From Plumapathes pennacea (lineage: Eukaryota; Cnidaria; Anthozoa; Antipatharia; Myriopathidae), in the NCBI GenBank assembly GCA_964036295.1, contig OZ038471.1, positions 7,376,001 through 7,440,000 on the forward strand: a stretch of DNA of 64,000 bases. Direction: 5' to 3'. This document shows positions 45,601 to 55,258 of the stretch, in pieces. Under the pieces are notes generated by a model that ran no database searches, had not been told where the DNA came from, and saw nothing but the letters and a program-made list of their open reading frames with translations. A program made the translations under genes and the position numbers. Each line of letters begins with the position of its first letter. The first letter of the stretch is position 1.

Positions 45601-48213
45601 TATAGCCATGTCGTACTGCCCCATCTTCGAATAACAGACACCAAAGTTGTCATTAGCAACTCCTTCTCCTGCCTTGTCTCCAATCTGTGTCGCGATGTTC
45701 AGTCTTGTTTGATGATGCTGTATAGCCTTGTCATAATGCCCCATCTTCTCATAACAGACGCCAACCTTGCCATTAGCAACTCCTTCTCCTGCCTTGTCTC
45801 CAATCTGTGTCGCGATGTTTAGTCTTGTTTGATGATGCTGTATAGCTTTGTCGTACTGCCCCATCTTCTCATGACAGACACCAAGGTTGCCATTAGCAAC
45901 TCCTTCGTCTGCCTTGTCTCCAATCTGTGTCGCGATGTTCAGTCTTGTTTGATAATGCTGTATAGCTTTGTCGTACTGCCCCAGCTTCCAATAACAGACA
46001 CCAAGGTTGCCATTAGCAACTCCTTCGCCTGCCTTGTCTCCAATCTGTGTCGCGATGTTCAGTCTTGTTTGATGATGCTGTATAGCCTTGTAGTACTGCC
46101 CTATCTTCTCATAACAGACACCAAGGTTGCCATTAGCAACTCCTTCGGCTGCCTTGTCTCCAATCTGTGTCGCGATGTTCAGTCTTGTTTGATAATGCTG
46201 TATAGCTTTGTCGTACTGCCCCATCTTCCAATAACAAGCACCAAGGTTGCTATTAGCAACTCCTTCGCCTGCCTTGTCTCCAATCTGTGTCGCGATGTTC
46301 AGTCTTGTTTGATGATGCTGTATGGCCTTGTCGTACTGCCCCATCTTCTCATAAGAGACACCAAGGTTGCCATTAGCAAATCCTTCGGCTGCCTTGTCTC
46401 CAATCTGTGTCGCGATGTTCAGTCTTGTTTGATAATGCTGTATAGCTTTGTCGTAATGCCCCATCTTCGAATAACAGACACCAAGGTTGCCATTAGCAAC
46501 TCCTTCGCCTGCCTTGTCTCCAATCTGTGTCGCGATGTTCAGTCTTGTTTGATGATGCTGTATAGCCTTGTCGTACTCCCCTATCTTCTCATAACAGACA
46601 CCAAGGTTGCCATTAGCAACTCCTTCGGCTGCCTTGTCTCCAATCTGTGTCGCGATGTTCAGTCTTGTTTGATAATGCTGTATAGCATTGTCGTACTGCC
46701 CCATCTTCGAATAACAGACACCAAGGTTATCATTAGCAACTCCTTCGCCTGCCTTGTCTCCAATCTGTGTCGCGATTTTCAGTCTTGTTTGATGATGCTG
46801 TATAGCCTTGTCGTACTGCCCCATCTTCCAATAACAGAAACCAAGGTTGCCATTAGCAACTCCTTCGCCTGCCTTGTCTCCAATCTGTGTCGCGTTGTTC
46901 ATTGTTGTTTGATGATGTTGTATAGCCTTGTCGTACTGCCCCATATTCAAATAACAGACACCAAGCCTGCCATTAGCAACTCGTTCGGCTGCCTTGTCTC
47001 CAATCTGCTTCGCGATGTTCAATCTTCTTTGATAATGCTGTATAGCCTTGTCGTACTGCCCCATCTTCTCATAACAGACACCAAGCTTGCCATTAGCAAC
47101 TCCTTGGCCTGCCTTGTCTCCAGTCTGTGTCGCGATGTTCAGTCTTGTTTGATGATGCTGTATAGCTTTGTCGTACTGCCCCATCTTCTCATAACAGACA
47201 CCAAGCTTGCCATTAGCAACTCCTTCGTTTGCCTTGTCTCCAGTCTGTGTCACGATGTTCAGTGTTGTTTGATGATGCTGTATAGCCTTGTAGTACTGCC
47301 CCATCTTCTCATAAAAGACACCAAGGTTGCCATTAGCAACTCCTTCGCCTGCCTTGTCTCCAATCTGTGTCGCGATGTTCAGTCTTGTTTGATGATGCTG
47401 TATAGCCTTGTCGTACTTCCCCATCTTCTCATAACATGCACCAAGTTTGCCATTAGCAACTCCTTGGCCTGCCTTGTCTCCAATCTGTGTCGCAATGTTC
47501 AGTCTTGTTTGATGATGCTGTATAGCATTGTCGTACTGCCCCATCTTCCAATAACAGACACCGATGTTGCCATGAGCAACTCCTTCGCCTGCCTTATCTC
47601 CAATCTGTGTCGCGATGTTCAGTCTTCTTTGATGATGCTGTATAGCCTTGTCGTACTGCCCCATCTTGGAATGACAGACACCAAGGTTGCCATTAGCAAC
47701 TCCTTCGGCTGCCTTGTCTCCAATCTGTGTCGCGATGTTCAGTATTGTTTGATGATGCTGCATAGCCTTGTCGTACTGCCCCATCTTCGAATAACAGACA
47801 CCAAGGTTGCCATTAGCAACTCCTTCGCCTGCCTTGTCTCCAATCTGTGTCGCGATGTTCAGTCTTGTTTGATGATGCTGTATAGCCTTTTTGTACTGCC
47901 CCATCTTCCAAAAACATACACCAAGGTTGCCATTAGCATCTCCTTCGGCTGCCTTGTCTCCAATCTGTGTCGCGATGTGAAGTGCTGTTTGATAATGCTG
48001 TATAGCCTTGTTGTACTGCCCCATCTTCTCATAACAAACCCCAAGGTTGCCATTAGCAACTCCTTCGCCTGCCTTGTCTCCATTCTGTGTCGCGATGTTC
48101 AGTCTTGTTTGATGATGCTGTATAGCCGTGTCGTACTGCCCCATCTTCGAATGAGACACCAAGGTTGCCATTAGCAACTCCTTGGCCTGCCTTATCTCCA
48201 ATCTGTGTCGCAA
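42604..48213 (-). CDS. TPR-CHAT protein: ~35 tetratricopeptide repeats and a C-terminal CHAT protease domain (TTC28-like)
   Basis: One frame of 1869 codons ends at TGA 42604-42606. Residues ~23-1390 are TPR units of exactly 40 residues (consensus NLGVCYEKMGQYDKAIQHHQ then TRLNIATQIGDKAGEGVANG); MGQYD-type helices recur every 120 bp from 48128 down to 44048 with no indel. A helical linker follows, then a CHAT domain from ~1460. CHAT landmarks: IHVAAHGD with His ~1726, VLSCCHSGLG with Cys ~1773-1774, then GVVGIARAFLGAGARAVL, VTLWAIDD and YWAPFVLIG. His and Cys of the caspase-like dyad are present, so protease activity is plausible. Known family: animal TTC28 and bacterial TPR-CHAT (in some cases partner of CRISPR effectors) share this order; TPRs bind partners, CHAT cleaves. 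The first ~22 residues are an out-of-frame reading: a 2-nt deletion at ~48152 breaks the first unit, and a further degraded unit (CAG to TAG at ~48254) lies upstream. No 5' exon was found, so the true N-terminus is unknown. Confidence 0.9.
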   Translation of the reverse strand: MRHRLEIRQAKELLMATLVSHSKMGQYDTAIQHHQTRLNIATQNGDKAGEGVANGNLGVCYEKMGQYNKAIQHYQTALHIATQIGDKAAEGDANGNLGVCFWKMGQYKKAIQHHQTRLNIATQIGDKAGEGVANGNLGVCYSKMGQYDKAMQHHQTILNIATQIGDKAAEGVANGNLGVCHSKMGQYDKAIQHHQRRLNIATQIGDKAGEGVAHGNIGVCYWKMGQYDNAIQHHQTRLNIATQIGDKAGQGVANGKLGACYEKMGKYDKAIQHHQTRLNIATQIGDKAGEGVANGNLGVFYEKMGQYYKAIQHHQTTLNIVTQTGDKANEGVANGKLGVCYEKMGQYDKAIQHHQTRLNIATQTGDKAGQGVANGKLGVCYEKMGQYDKAIQHYQRRLNIAKQIGDKAAERVANGRLGVCYLNMGQYDKAIQHHQTTMNNATQIGDKAGEGVANGNLGFCYWKMGQYDKAIQHHQTRLKIATQIGDKAGEGVANDNLGVCYSKMGQYDNAIQHYQTRLNIATQIGDKAAEGVANGNLGVCYEKIGEYDKAIQHHQTRLNIATQIGDKAGEGVANGNLGVCYSKMGHYDKAIQHYQTRLNIATQIGDKAAEGFANGNLGVSYEKMGQYDKAIQHHQTRLNIATQIGDKAGEGVANSNLGACYWKMGQYDKAIQHYQTRLNIATQIGDKAAEGVANGNLGVCYEKIGQYYKAIQHHQTRLNIATQIGDKAGEGVANGNLGVCYWKLGQYDKAIQHYQTRLNIATQIGDKADEGVANGNLGVCHEKMGQYDKAIQHHQTRLNIATQIGDKAGEGVANGKVGVCYEKMGHYDKAIQHHQTRLNIATQIGDKAGEGVANDNFGVCYSKMGQYDMAIQHHQRTLSIVTQIGDKAGEGVANGKLGVCYEKMGQYDKAIQHHQTAMNIATQIRDKAGEGVANGNLGVCYEKMGQYDKAIQHHQTTVNIATQTGDKAAEGVANDKVGVCYEKMGQYDNAIQHHQARLNIATQTGDKAAEGVANSKLGVSYLNMGHYDKAIQHHQRRMNIATQIGDKAGEGVANDNLGVCYLKMGQYDKAIQHHETRLNIATQIGDKAGEGVANGNLGVCYEKMGQYYKAIQHHQTAMNIATQIGDKAAEGVANGNLDVCYSKMGQYDKAIQHHQTRLNIATQTGDKAGEGVANGNLGAFYSKMGQYDKAMQHHQTRLNIATQIGDKAAEGVVNGNLGFCYWKMGQYDKAMQHYQTRLKIATQIGDKAGEGLANGNLGAYYWKMEQYDKAIQHHQRRLNIATQIGDKAGEGVTNGNLGVCFSKMGQYDKAIQHHQTRLKIATQIGDKGGEGSANDNLGVCYSKMGQYEKAIQHHQTALNIATQIGDKAGEGTANFNLGVCYSDMGQYDKAEICLGNSVSVHEELFHKTPKVDESKISILETFISTLSSFIEVLIYQDKTNEALLTAENKRSRALADRLLARHNPRCTEIPKADVLDFPALLTIVQALGTTVLYYALLGSNIYLWIIELNGDVTFAKRRVSEVLSQSTTHDVTKNFVSNLKGLHSFIRSSCKLQCEDRSLSFMYPGEMSKRSSSQTNPVMQSAIDPLQELYRIVLGPALQFVKTSQVVVVPDGALSLLPFACLVDEKGCFVADNLQVRLVPSLAIAKMISEYPHEPQSQACPLIVGDPEVCKLEGVTDVPSRLPYANKEAHMIAKMLNVQPLTGEKATKEVVLQKLNDANLIHVAAHGDADRGEILLAPSLDIKKKSISKEDVMLTLSDLEQKRLRAELVVLSCCHSGLGDVRAEGVVGIARAFLGAGARAVLVTLWAIDDEATSFFMEKFYGQLVGGKSARVALSRAMKAMRDSDKFNKIGYWAPFVLIGDDVTPFNVE

Positions 48214-48422
48214 TGTTCAGTCTTGTTTGATGATGCTGTATAGCCTTGTTGTACTACCCTATAGAAATCTAAGAGAAATTACAGTTCAGTTCTGTTGCTT
48301 CTCTATTATTTAAAAGATGTTTAACTTTTCTACTTCTGAATAGTAAAGTCAAGTACCGTTTGGTATTTTAAAGTAGTTTAAACTAACACTATATTTATAT
48401 TTTGAAGTACTTATAATAATTA

Positions 48423-48610
48423 AGAAATATATAAAGCGTCACCGTGTAATATAGCCTCATCTAAATGCGCGGGAAGTTGGGAGATCACGAGAATAGCGTA
48501 AGTAAACCACGAGGCCGCCGAGTGGTTTCCGACGCTACTCGAGTGTTCTCCCAACTTCCCGCGCGTTTAGATGAGGCTATATTACACGGGAACACGTTAT
48601 ATATTTCTTT
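48423..48610. repeat. ~90-bp-arm palindrome
   Basis: Left gtgtaatatagcctcatcta and right tagatgaggctatattacac are inverse copies; arms run from agaaatatata (48423) to tatatatttctt (48610) around a centre near 48517. Shares gggaagttgggaga with the palindrome at 11496-11690, so both are probably one foldback family. Confidence 0.85.
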
Positions 48611-48663
48611 TATAAAATAATTAGTCAAGTAAAAATCAGCGTATCGCATCAGCGTGTAATATA

Positions 48664-48781
48664 CTCTCATCTAACACGGTTATTTAGCCAATCAGGGCGC
48701 GCATAGTATCATAGTTATTTATAAACTCTCATCTAACACGGTTATCTAGCCAATCAGTGCGCGCGTAGTATCATAGTTATT
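48664..48781 (+). repeat. Tandem duplication, ~59-bp unit
   Basis: ctctcatctaacacggttat followed by tagccaatcag, gcgcgc and tagtatcatagttatt occurs twice in a row with four substitutions. The ctcatcta start matches the arm of the adjacent palindrome. Confidence 0.85.
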
Positions 48782-50568
48782 TTATATATTTTTCATGTGA
48801 GATCATGTCATTGTTCAACAGTATATCTCGTTTGCGTTGCATATATTTACCTTTCTCCTCCTGACATTTTTTTGCTTTATTCAGTGTGATTTTCAGGTGT
48901 CTTTCTGTTCCCTTTATGGCTGTTACACTGCTCGACAGAATTATAACAAAAATGCATAAGATTAATAATTTGGGTTTTCAAGTGTGTTTATTGTACTGTA
49001 TGGTCAAGTTGACAGCTGTCACTCAGCAAAGTTGAATTACAGCGAAGGGTCGGATCCTAGACACCGATAAATTTTGATATTCTTAAAAATCCCTTCTTCA
49101 AAAGGCTTTGCTAAAAGTCACGATACGCGAGGCTTTTTCCTTGCAAGTGAAAAGTGCATCTTGAAACACCTTAAATCAAGACCATGCGGAGAGCAGACTG
49201 TTTGCCTTTTCTTGCAGCTTGTCTCGCAACGTTCGTAGCATTGCAAGCTGCAAAGAGGGAAGTTTTTCAGTTTTTCTGGAACTAGTCTTGTAACGGCATT
49301 ACGTTGCAAGTTGCAACAAAAAAAAATAGGCACCTGTGAGGTGCATGTGTCTACTGCATTTTTTGTCTATTTTTTTTGTATAAATAAATGTCATTTGCCA
49401 CAGGCCACCCCTCTTGCACCACAAGATAATTTGTGACGTATTTCCGTTAGCTTGAATCAGCTGGCCCGCTGCCAAAATGTCGCGTCACATCTGTGTTTGC
49501 GCTAAACTGTCGTATGAGAAACGATTTTTTTCTTGGGAAACTGGGGAAATTTAAGAATAGGGAAAACGAGCACACTTAATGCAGGAACAGCGGGAATTAT
49601 GCCCAGACATTGAAGGCATTTCACAGATCAAAACGCGGATCAGCACAAAGAAGCACTTGCGCTACCTCAATTCCGAGTGCGTCGCGAGGCGAGGCTGAAC
49701 TACGGGAGAAATATAGGTTCCCGGAGATAAAGGTGCTTAGCCATTGATAGGAAATATGACTATTCAGTTGCCATTGGCGGTTTTTGTAAACATTTAATCC
49801 CACAGCCGTCCAAATAAAATTAGTAACGACAAGCAGAACTAGGCTCAAGTAGTAAAGTATACATTTATTTTAACTCGTACGCGAATGACGAAATGGAAGA
49901 TGGATGTGGGCACTACACAGATAGCCGAACATGATACCGGGCATCATGTTCTAAAAGCATTCCAAGATGAGATAAGGCTATTAAGCTGTTTTACAGATAC
50001 TTGAACATGCAGGCTTTTTTGCCTAACCCTTACATTTTGGCACGAAACATATTATACAGCGTTTTTGGCACACATATTTTCAAAAACTGTGATTTGAGAC
50101 AAAATTAACAAGGGGCGTTAGTTTCCCCGAAAGGGGCTCGATGTTGTTCTGCGTATCAGCGTCAAGCGTCCGCAGCTTTCACTCGGCAAGGTAACTCGTC
50201 GCTCTAACTCCGTATCGGTTCAGTTGACCCCAAGTTCGTTGATTCAAAACAGTGAAATAACCTTTCGTTTGATCGGTTTGACACATATTTCGAAAGGTGC
50301 GGCAAGTTATCCTGGTAAGCTTGAAGCAATTCATATAAAATATTCACTAACCCGATCGCCTCGCTGAAAACGCTGTGACCTCATGGGTTTCTCGTGATCA
50401 CGAGCTTGTCACGAACCAGCCTTCGGCGCCCTGTCATTGTTTCTTCGACTAATAGCGAAGTTCGTGTACAATCGGCAATCCAGCGGATCCTTTCATTGGT
50501 TCCGAATATTAACGCGCGACCATTTATCGATTCTTACGTCACATTACATTACTAATACCCTGTTCACA
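48782..50568. other. Intergenic, nothing recognised
   Basis: Short frames only. Two near-copies of a 'gcaacgt/ttgcaagctg' block at 49200-49320 suggest another degraded inverted repeat. No gene found upstream of the TPR-CHAT frame. Confidence 0.35.
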
Positions 50569-50779
50569 CCAACTAAACCTGTTTAATTAAACCAAGTCTA
50601 CAAGACTACGTTTTCTAAATCCTGTTTTGATTTTGTGTTAATTACACAACATTTTACACCACCTCGCACAGGTTGTTTTAGTTGGACTGGTTTTAGACCA
50701 GTTTAGTTTTGCCGAGCTAACTAAACAAGTTTTATTAAACACCTTTTAAACAGGTTTAAGCATTGGTGTGAACGAGGTT
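50569..50779. mobile_element. ~210-bp MITE with TTCACACCAA termini
   Basis: Left cctgttcacaccaactaaac and right gcattggtgtgaacgagg are imperfect inverse copies, with inner aaacctgttta against taaacaggttt. No coding content. Confidence 0.65.
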
Positions 50780-52064
50780 TAGTCACGTTCAACGACATAG
50801 TGTCTTCAGCTTCTTCGAAGCAGTAGACACAAAAAAGAAAAGAAAAGAAAGGAAAAGAAAAAATAGAGAAAAAATAAATAAAATTTCTCCTCATCAATTG
50901 GTCAACCTGGGTCTGATTTTTTTTTACCAAAAAACTATTCGGAAATTAGAAAAAAACTTAAGAATCTATTAAGTAGTGAATGAAGGGAGTGCATGTGAAA
51001 CAATATCAATTCGTATTTTGGATTCTTTTTTAAAGCAAAATTGGAAAAGCACCAAATTCGAGAGATGAGTTGATGAACTTAGCAAAAGATTTTAAACATA
51101 CATACCTCTTTAATGCACAAAGATTGGCTGATCCAAATTCCTGCACCTTGCATCAAAAGGCTTGCGTCGCAACGATAATCGAAAGGATGGCACACTCAAG
51201 TTAAAATACACCTGCGCATAAGTAAAAGACTGTGTTTTCTAAAGGGGCTGGTCTAAAGATAGTTGAATTGATAATTTGTGGGTTAATTTGAAATTGCCAC
51301 TTCTTACAGTACATGAATGTGGTATGCACCATAAGAGAAAAACACACTACAGCACACAGTGCATGCAAGGATTTCGTTTTATTCATCACAATCATTTCTG
51401 ATTGATGCCCCAGATAGTCGCGAAAATGACAATTACATAACAATATTGGAGTGTTATACAAGTATAGGTTAAGTAATGTTTTATTTTTCAGATATTGTAA
51501 AACTGGTTGATTGTGTAGATAATAAAAGGTAATACACTATTGGCATGTCTAAAAATAATGGGTTTGCTTATTTAACCCTCGTTTAAATACTTAAACCCAT
51601 TAATTCTGAAACCCTCACAGCACTTATTGACGAGTAAGACATACTGGATATTTATTGGTAAATTATAACTCAAAGTCCTGAAACTATACACCCCTGAGCA
51701 TCTAATATTCAAAATTTTCTGTTGGAGCATATGTCCCCAATCCCAGGCCTCCTAAATGTAAAGCAAAACGTGTTGCATGTTCAGCTGTCAGGTTTTTTGT
51801 GTTTGTCCAGTAAGTACAAGCCCAGTCTCCTACAAAATTTGTATTTTTCTAAAACTAAATCCAACTTCGTAGCCACAATTTTTTCCATGCTCATGCATGT
51901 GTACCTTTGCATAAATTCTGAAATTATTCTTCTATGCTCACTAAGAGTCAGAGAATGAAAGGAGAGACTCGTTTTAGCAATTTCATTATTTTATTAGATG
52001 AGACCAAATCCCCCTAGGGTAAAAAAAGTATGTGGGTGGCAAGCAAAATACGAATGATCAATAC
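50780..52064. other. Intergenic, nothing recognised
   Basis: A/G-rich stretch (50830-50885), otherwise AT-rich DNA with unsupported short frames, for example 51201-51461 on the minus strand. Confidence 0.35.
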
Positions 52065-52545
52065 CGAACAAGACTGTGGCATTGCCAGTGAGCTCGTTGG
52101 GTGAGGTTGAGACCAGAAGAAACTAAAATGGAAAGTAGGGACAAAAGCGAAACTCCCAAAAGAGACTTTCAGTTTCTCATCAGAAAGATATCACACAGTA
52201 TAGATAACTTGATTTTTCACACCTTGCTTAAATGAAACCTATTGGTATAGATTGTCATTACAACACTCATACACTTGCTTCTTAAAGGTTGAGCGACTCT
52301 GCATTTTGAGCTTTGGAGTGAAAAAGTTAGCCAGTAAGAAAAGAGTAATGCGTGACTAATCTTTTCATGCACAGTCAATTTTAACAATTTGACTTTGAAG
52401 ACTTATTTGTAATCAGAGGCCATGATAAGCTAGCCTTCGCTTCAATACTTCTTTTTTTTTTTTACTGAATGCGTTTCTTCTGTGAGGCTTTCGAGTATTC
52501 GCGCTCTGTAACAAATATAAGTTGGAAGCGAGGAATGTAACAGGA

Positions 52546-53070
52546 GACTTGTTGCTCGTGGAGAAGCCGACGAGCTTAGGATTGGAGTCCGTGTCTTCAT
52601 CTTTGTCGTTTTATTTTTATTATTTTTATTTTCTTTCTGGGTTACGAATCAGCACACGATGATTGGTTTACATTGCCACGTGATATGTGATGACGTAAGG
52701 TGACTTCGCGAACAACTTGAGATGTGGGCGCCGCGATTGAATTGTACGTTAATACAATTGCGTGTAAAGTTAGCTATATCCCATCCAAACTCAACACCGT
52801 TTGGTTCTGTGGAACATGCACGGGTAAAGTGGATTTCAGGGAACGATTTTTGGCTGGCGTTCATAAGTTCATCGTCATAAGCGTAAACAAATGTTTGATG
52901 GATTCGATTATATTTAATGGACATCGCTACGGGATTACAAATAACTCTGTCGCCGCTACTTATTTAGCCCCGACGAACTTTCTGTGGCGACACGAAGTAC
53001 CTCTTGGAAGATACCAGGCCAAAAATGGACACCAAAGCCATGACGAACTTTAGCCGTAAACAATGATGAT
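52546..53070 (+). repeat. Repeat unit D, copy 1
   Basis: Matches 54785-55255 in reverse and 53525-53830 directly in part. Blocks include ccaaactcaacaccgtttgg, aaacaaatgtttgatggatt, tagccccgacgaactttctg. A 109-codon frame here is not conserved in the other copies. Confidence 0.8.
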
Positions 53071-53524
53071 TGAGCCCCGGTATTTCCGGAGTGTTGTAAC
53101 GCATTAATTCTTTATAGTAACAGCATCAAAGAACAGATTTCCAATCACACACACTGAATACTCTTATGATAAATTGGCTCCAGAGAAACTCGATTCAGCC
53201 CCCCCACAATTCCCAACCCACACACACACACACAATGTAACCCTGTTTGCTGTTTTTTGCTTAGTGATTTTATTGCTTGTCCACCTCGCATGCATAAAAA
53301 AAGAAAAGCAAATGCCCGAAACGGTCGAAAACTCGACAGTAGACTACATACCAAACTTGAAACCGAAACGGTTGTAACAATTTCCTATTTGTGACAGAGT
53401 GATAGGAGATTATAAAAATGTAATCCATCGTCTTTTGTTCATACCATAAAAGCCGCAGTCGGCAATTAGCCTTGACTTCGTTAAACAACTCGAGTGTGGC
53501 CAGTGAATTGCTCGTTACTTGTGT

Positions 53525-53830
53525 GTAAAAGATAACTGCATTTAATCCAAACTCAACGCCGTTTGGCTTTGGTGCAACATGCACGGATAAACTGGATTTT
53601 AGGGAACGATTTTGGCTTGCGTTAGTTAACCGTGGAAGCTTTGAGAATAGCCGCAAACAAATGTTCGATGGATATCTCTACGGGATTGCAAATATCTCTG
53701 TCGCCGCTAATTATTTAGCCCCGACGAAACTTTCTGTGACGACACAAAATACTTCTGGGAAGATACCAGGCCGAGAACGAAAACCAAAGCAATGATGAGC
53801 TTTAGCCGTAAAACAATGACGCTTTATGCT
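53525..53830 (+). repeat. Repeat unit D, partial direct copy
   Basis: Shares ccaaactcaacgccgtttgg and tagccccgacgaaactttct with unit D copy 1 and lies in the same orientation, with a short deletion around the ttcataagttcatcg segment. A CA-dinucleotide tract lies between the two at 53219-53233. Confidence 0.75.
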
Positions 53831-54784
53831 TTACACTGTACATGAAATCTGTTGCCTCATAAAATGCTTCTGCTTATCGTACATTGCTCGTTGAAATGTT
53901 TCTTTCATTCGATCAAGTAGCCTTTGTTTCGCAGTGGTAATTGTATACTAGAAATGAAAAATACACCGAAATAGTCCTGAAGATTGAGTTTGCAGTCACA
54001 AATGGACTGAACACGCTGTGAACAAAACCGCAATAATATTGTAAACAAGTCTAGTGTTACATTCCTCGCTTTCAATTTTATATTTGTTACAGAGCAAGAA
54101 TATTTGAAAGCCTGATAGAAGAAACGCATTCAGTTAAAAAAAGAAACAGTATTGAAGCGAGGGCTGCATTAATCGCGGCCTCTGATTAGAAACAAGTGTT
54201 CGAAGTCAAACTGTCAAATTTGACTGTGCACGAAAGTCAAAGTCACGCATTACTCAGCTTTTCTTGCTGGTAGTCCCTCAACCTTTAATAAGCAAATGTA
54301 TGAGTGTTGTAATGATAATTTATAGTTTAATCAGGTTTCATTTGGGCGAGATGTCAAAAGCCAAGTTCTTTATACTGTGTAATATTTTTCTGGTGAGAAA
54401 CTGGAAGTCTCTCTTGGCAGTTCCGCTCTTGTCTCTACTTTCCATTTAGTTTATTCTGGTCTCGACCCAACTCACGCCGTGAGCTCACTGACAACGCCAG
54501 TCCAGTTTTCATTTCTAGTATACAATTACCACTGCGAAACAAAGGCTACTTGATCGAATGGAAGAAATGTTTCAACATGCACTGTAAGCTGATCAAGCAT
54601 TTTGACAACTGTCACGCCCGCGCGCAGCATAATACATGTAATATATTCACAGAGACACATTGGTCGAGTCTTAAGCCATGAGAATGAATATTTTTGTCAC
54701 AAAAACGGATATACTTTCGGCGGAAAAACTTTACAAAACAGCTACAGTATGTACGAGGCAACAGATGTCATTAAAGCATAAATC

Positions 54785-55258
54785 ATCATTGTTTACGGCT
54801 AAAGTTTGCCATGTGTTCCGTTTTCGGCCTGGTATATTCCCAGAAGTATTTCGTGTCGCCACGGAAAGTTCATCGGGACTAAATAATTAGCGGCGACAAG
54901 AGTTATTTGCAATCCTGTAGCGGTAGCCATTAAATATAATCGAATCCATCAAACATTTGTTTACGGCTATGACGGTGGGCTTAAGAACGCAAGCCAAAAT
55001 CGCTCCCTAAAATCGAATTTATCCGTGCATGTTCCACAGAGCCAAACGGTGTTGAGTTTGGATGGCATACAGATAACTTTATACACAAGCATTAACGTAC
55101 GATTCTTAAGTTATTCGCGAAGTCACCCCACGTCATCGCATATCACGTGGCAATGTGAACCAATCACCGTGTGCTGATTCGTAACCCAGAAAAAATATAA
55201 CATGATAAAGACACGGTCTCAAATCCTAAGCTCATTGGGGCTACGCCCAACGAGCAAT
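54785..55258 (-). repeat. Repeat unit D, inverted copy
   Basis: Reverse complement of 52546-53055, from aatcatcattgtttacggct to the cgcccaacgagcaatgag end. Together with copy 1 it forms an outer inverted repeat of about 2.7 kb span. Confidence 0.8.

Larger units (their letters stand above)
52065..54505. repeat. Large inverted repeat, ~460-480-bp arms
   Basis: Left arm 52065-52545 (starting cagtgagctcgttgggtgag) is mirrored by 54050-54505 (ending ccgtgagctcactgac). The arms contain a full R1 copy (52140-52340 and inverted 54250-54450). A smaller inverted pair, 53876-53953 with 54514-54590, overlaps the right arm, so the structure is nested. The interior holds partial repeat copies and no gene. 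Confidence 0.8.

Noticed and set aside
44149-48174. Plus-strand frames of 557 and 781 codons antisense to the TPR array
   Set aside because: The 120-bp unit is a multiple of three and happens to lack stops in one antisense frame, so repetition extends it. The product is an endless Leu/Val/Cys repeat with no domain, whereas the minus strand gives a clear TPR pattern leading into CHAT.
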